Source: JBGMEA01 sp041447245 (GTDB taxonomy: Bacteria; Bacillota; Clostridia; Eubacteriales; Anaerofustaceae). From it: DNA of 64,000 nt. Below are positions 60,867-64,000 of the stretch, in pieces. Under the pieces are notes generated by a model that did not search any database, was not told where the DNA came from, and was given only the letters and a program-made list of their open reading frames with translations. The position numbers were made by a program, and so were the translations under genes. Each line of letters opens with the position of its first letter. Positions within the stretch are counted from its first letter, which is position 1. The DNA lies in NCBI GenBank assembly GCA_041447245.1, contig JBGMEA010000012.1, forward strand, positions 62,001 through 126,000, read 5' to 3'.

Positions 60867-61133
60867 ATGGATATTTCTTCGATAACAGATATTATGCAGG
60901 CAACCTTTGTCGTGATTATTAAACTGGCGGCACCGATTCTGCTGGTCAGTTTGGTGATCGGGTTGATTATTTCCATTTTTCAGGCCGCCTCACAGATTCA
61001 TGAACAGACGCTTACCTTTGTGCCGAAGCTGATTGCCATCGGTGTGGTGCTCCTGGTGATGGGACCGTGGATGATGGAGGTGCTTTCGGACTTTACAAAA
61101 TATATTTTTGACCAGATCATCACGATGGTTTAG
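60867..61133 (+). CDS. fliQ: Flagellar biosynthetic protein FliQ
   Basis: An 88-residue protein with two membrane helices and the FliQ pattern LIISIFQAASQIHEQTLTF. The frame opens with GTG at 60855, but the ATG at 60867 with GAGGAAC gives the usual 88-89 residues. It is part of the export gate. Confidence 0.95.
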   Translation: MDISSITDIMQATFVVIIKLAAPILLVSLVIGLIISIFQAASQIHEQTLTFVPKLIAIGVVLLVMGPWMMEVLSDFTKYIFDQIITMV

Positions 61134-61141
61134 GATGTGCC

Positions 61142-61906
61142 ATGAGTCTGAGTTATAACTTTACGGTACTTCTTCTGATCATTATGAGACTGTCCGGCTG
61201 CATTCTGCTGAATCCGATTTTTGGCAGAAAGAGCATCCCGGTGATTTATCGCATCGGACTGGTTCTGTTTATCAGTTATTTTGTGTACAAAGCGATTCCG
61301 ATGCAAACAATCCAGATCAGTACGCTTCCGACTCTTATGATCGCACTGGTCAAAGAATTTGTCATGGGCTATTTCTTCGGCTTCATCATCCAGCTGTTTG
61401 TGTCGGTTGTCATGATTGCCGGGGAAGTGATCGACATGCAGATGGGGGTTTCGATGTCGAAAGTATATGACCCTCAGAGCAATGTTTCGATGGCAATGAG
61501 CGCTTCGTTTCTGAACATTATGTTTATGTTGATCTTCTTTGCGATTAACGGACATTTGACATTGATACGGATTTTTATTTTCTCATTCGGAGTCATTCCG
61601 CTTGGTGATATGACATTCCAACCCGAGCTGTTCCGGCAAATGGCCGGTATGCTGACCTACATTTTGATTTATGCGGTAAAGCTTGCAATGCCGATTCTTG
61701 CGGCGGAACTCATTACCGAAATCGGCGTGGGGATTATCATGAAAGCCGTTCCTCAGATCAACGTATTCGTTGTGAATCTGCAATTGAAAGTGTTGCTCGG
61801 ATTTGTGGTGATGTTGGTGTTGGCTCCGCCGTTTGCCTCTTTTTTGGAACGGATCATTTTACTGATGTATGACAAGATGGATTTGGTGTTTCAGTATATC
61901 ACTTGA
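61142..61906 (+). CDS. fliR: Flagellar biosynthetic protein FliR
   Basis: A 254-residue polytopic membrane protein with the FliR pattern MRLSGCILLNPIFGRKSIPV and GEVIDMQMGVSMSKVYDPQS. It completes the FliPQR export gate. It lies 8 nt after fliQ. Confidence 0.95.
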   Translation: MSLSYNFTVLLLIIMRLSGCILLNPIFGRKSIPVIYRIGLVLFISYFVYKAIPMQTIQISTLPTLMIALVKEFVMGYFFGFIIQLFVSVVMIAGEVIDMQMGVSMSKVYDPQSNVSMAMSASFLNIMFMLIFFAINGHLTLIRIFIFSFGVIPLGDMTFQPELFRQMAGMLTYILIYAVKLAMPILAAELITEIGVGIIMKAVPQINVFVVNLQLKVLLGFVVMLVLAPPFASFLERIILLMYDKMDLVFQYIT

Positions 61907-61948
61907 AATGCCGGATTTCGGGCTAGAGACTGATTTGGGAGGATTGGT

Positions 61949-63028
61949 TTGAGCAGCGGAGCAGAAGGCAAGACCGAAAAAGCCACCCCTAAGAAACGGC
62001 GTGACGAGCGAAAAAAAGGGAATGTATTCCAAAGCAAAGATATCGTTAACGTTGTTTCGGTACTGGCAGTCTTTTTTACTCTGAAATTAACGCTCCCGTT
62101 TGTGTACAGCTATCTGAACAATATGCTGCTCAAATATATGGGATGGATCAAATATACGGATACGGTGAGCGAATCCTTTTCTTTGGATCTACTGAAAGAT
62201 GCCGCAGTCACCGTATTATTGCTCGCCGGACCGGTAATGCTGGTTGCCATGGCTGTGGGTGTAATTGCCACCGGGGCTCAGACAAGATTTTCATTTTCAA
62301 AGGAAAACCTGAAACTGAAATTCAGCAAACTGAATCCGATTGCCGGAATCAAGCGCATGTTTTCTCTCCGTTCTGTAGTGGAACTGGTGAAGGCGCTCAT
62401 CAAAGTTACGGTGATCAGTTATGTGCTCTACGCCGGATTAAAGGGAATCATCAGCCAATTTTCCATGCTGATTTCGGTCAGTGTGTTGCAGGGAATATCC
62501 TTTATTCTGAATTCGATTTTTGATATTGTTTTAAAGATAACCGTCGTGTTTGCATTGATTGCATTTTTTGATTATCTGTACCAATGGTGGGAGTATGAAA
62601 AAAACATTCGCATGTCAAAGCAGGAAATCAAAGAAGAATACAAACATACGGAAGGCGATCCTCAGATCAAGGGAAAAATCAGAGAAAAGCAGCGACAGAT
62701 GGCGATGCGCCGAATGATGCAGAATGTTCCAGATGCGGATGTGGTGATTAAAAATCCCACGCATTTTGCAGTCGCTCTCAAATATGATTCCCAAAAGAAC
62801 CGTGCACCTGTCGTCATTGCGAAAGGACAGGACTTTATGGCACTGAAAATATTGCAGGTTGCCGAACAATATCGAATTCCCACAAAAGAAGATAAAACGC
62901 TTGCAAGAGCTCTGTATCATGCGGTGGAGATTGACAGAGAAATTCCGGCCGAATTTTATGCCGCAATGGCAGAAATTCTGGCATGGGTATTCACATTGAA
63001 GAAAGACGGAAGGAGGCAGAAGAGTTGA
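61949..63028 (+). CDS. flhB: Flagellar biosynthesis protein FlhB
   Basis: A 359-residue protein beginning SSGAEGKTEKATPKKRRDER, with four membrane helices and the autocleavage motif NPTH at residues 269-272. It switches export from hook to filament substrates together with FliK. It starts with TTG at 61949 behind GGAGG. Its stop overlaps the flhA start (TTGA). Confidence 0.96.
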   Translation: MSSGAEGKTEKATPKKRRDERKKGNVFQSKDIVNVVSVLAVFFTLKLTLPFVYSYLNNMLLKYMGWIKYTDTVSESFSLDLLKDAAVTVLLLAGPVMLVAMAVGVIATGAQTRFSFSKENLKLKFSKLNPIAGIKRMFSLRSVVELVKALIKVTVISYVLYAGLKGIISQFSMLISVSVLQGISFILNSIFDIVLKITVVFALIAFFDYLYQWWEYEKNIRMSKQEIKEEYKHTEGDPQIKGKIREKQRQMAMRRMMQNVPDADVVIKNPTHFAVALKYDSQKNRAPVVIAKGQDFMALKILQVAEQYRIPTKEDKTLARALYHAVEIDREIPAEFYAAMAEILAWVFTLKKDGRRQKS

Positions 63029-64000
63029 AAAAAATCCTGAACAATCTGGTTGCGGTATTTGTCATTCTGATTCTCGCACTGATCATTATTCCTTTGCCGA
63101 CTTTTCTGTTGGATATGATGTTGGTTATCAACATTTCTTTGTCTCTGGTCATTCTTCTGATGACAATGTACATCAAAGAACCGCTGCAATTTTCGATTTT
63201 CCCGTCTTTGCTTTTGATCACGACCCTGTTTCGTTTGGGTTTGAATATTTCTTCCACCCGTTTGATTCTTTCCAACGAAGGATATGCGGGCAAAGTGATT
63301 CAGACGTTCGGAAATTTTGTGCTCAAGGGAAATGTCGTTGTTGGATTTATCGTATTCATTATCATTGTTTTGGTGCAGTTTATCGTTATTACAAAAGGGT
63401 CCGAGCGTGTGGCGGAAGTATCTGCCCGTTTCACATTGGACGCGATGCCCGGCAAACAGATGGCGATTGATGCCGATTTGAACTCCGGGTTGATTTCGGA
63501 GGAGAGCGCCAGAGAAAGACGCTATAAAATCCAAAAAGAAGCGGATTTCTACGGAGCAATGGATGGGGCGACGAAACTGGTCAAAGGGGATGCGATTATG
63601 TCAATCATTATCGTATTCATCAATTTTATCGCAGGGAACATTATCGGGATCGTACAAAGCGGAAAGACCTTTGCAGATGTGCTGAACATCTATTCCATCG
63701 CAACGGTCGGAGACGGGTTGGTTTCTCAGATCCCCGCGCTGCTGATCTCAACCGCGACAGGGATGATCGTGACGAGAGCCGCATCCGATGCAAGCCTGAA
63801 TGTGGATGTGAGCCGCCAGTTTTTCTCCCAGCCCGTGGTGCTCTCCATTGCAGGATTCGTATTGCTGGGCATGTGTTTGATTCCGGGTGCGCCGAAACTG
63901 CAGTTTCTGATGCTTGCGACACTGCTGATCTTCCTTGGTTACCGATTGCAGAAAACGACGAAAGAAGTCGAGATGCAGGAGAGTCTGGCTCTCGAACAGT
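63025..64000 (+). CDS. flhA: Flagellar biosynthesis protein FlhA (N-terminal part)
   Basis: The frame opens with TTG at 63025 (AGGAGG upstream) and runs to the window edge, giving 325 residues. The polytopic membrane part and the conserved cytoplasmic loop MPGKQMAIDADLNSGLI are visible, followed by GAMDGATKLVKGDAI. It is the export gate protein that receives chaperone-substrate complexes. The C-terminal cytoplasmic domain lies outside the window. Confidence 0.95.
   Translation, partial: MKKILNNLVAVFVILILALIIIPLPTFLLDMMLVINISLSLVILLMTMYIKEPLQFSIFPSLLLITTLFRLGLNISSTRLILSNEGYAGKVIQTFGNFVLKGNVVVGFIVFIIIVLVQFIVITKGSERVAEVSARFTLDAMPGKQMAIDADLNSGLISEESARERRYKIQKEADFYGAMDGATKLVKGDAIMSIIIVFINFIAGNIIGIVQSGKTFADVLNIYSIATVGDGLVSQIPALLISTATGMIVTRAASDASLNVDVSRQFFSQPVVLSIAGFVLLGMCLIPGAPKLQFLMLATLLIFLGYRLQKTTKEVEMQESLALEQ

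Overview
The window is about 64 kb from an anaerobic, motile, Gram-positive bacterium, most likely a member of the Clostridia. Four things point there: the rpmH-rnpA-yidD-yidC-jag-mnmE-mnmG-noc block, the B. subtilis-like order flgM-flgN-flgK-flgL-(DUF6470)-fliW-csrA-hag, a tryptophan T-box leader, and corrinoid-dependent methyltransferase genes. No complete insertion sequence, prophage or CRISPR array was found.

Left end (1-13.6 kb). This part has a corrinoid theme: the end of a corrinoid protein, a URO-D-family methyltransferase, a DUF2284 metal-binding protein, and a cobalamin riboswitch with its own promoter and terminator. The riboswitch leads an ECF vitamin transporter (fused double ATPase, T component, S component). 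Next comes a gene-poor, partly degenerate stretch (5.5-8.5 kb) holding an N-formylglutamate amidohydrolase-like gene, then a membrane diguanylate cyclase, small membrane proteins, a three-gene run with zinc-ribbon proteins, and tRNA-Gly(GCC) and tRNA-Arg(ACG).

Origin-type housekeeping block (13.6-20.1 kb, minus strand). It runs rpmH, rnpA, yidD, yidC, jag, mnmE, mnmG, noc in transcription order. dnaA is not next to rpmH; a structured 428-nt gap and glyA follow instead. rsmG and parA are also missing from their usual places.

Polysaccharide-like cluster and aromatic biosynthesis (21.8-34.4 kb, minus strand). Three linked genes encode a membrane glycosyltransferase 2, a HEAT-repeat protein and a membrane-anchored glycosidase-like protein. 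The complete tryptophan operon trpEGDCFBA follows, ending in aroF. It is read from a consensus sigma-A promoter through a T-box leader with a probable UGG specifier.

Surface and motility (34.6-64 kb). A secreted Kelch/fibronectin-III protein lies in front of the late flagellar genes. On the minus strand are flgM-flgN-flgK-flgL-DUF6470-fliW-csrA, an extra small exported protein, and hag. Sigma-28-type promoters precede flgM and hag, and the hag leader carries a hairpin with a GGA loop as expected for CsrA control. A 719-nt AT-rich divergent region with a structured leader separates these from the plus-strand operon for the basal body, hook, motor and export apparatus: flgB-flgC-fliE-fliF-fliG-fliH-fliI-fliJ-fliK-flgD-TIGR02530-flgE-flbD-motA-motB-fliM-fliY-cheY-fliO-fliP-fliQ-fliR-flhB-flhA, with flhA running off the end. 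fliL is absent from its usual place after motB.

The most interesting unexplained signals are the structured leader before flgB, a shared filler domain in FlgE and FlgL, the GT2/HEAT/glycosidase-like cluster, and the mosaic Kelch gene flanked by related palindromes.
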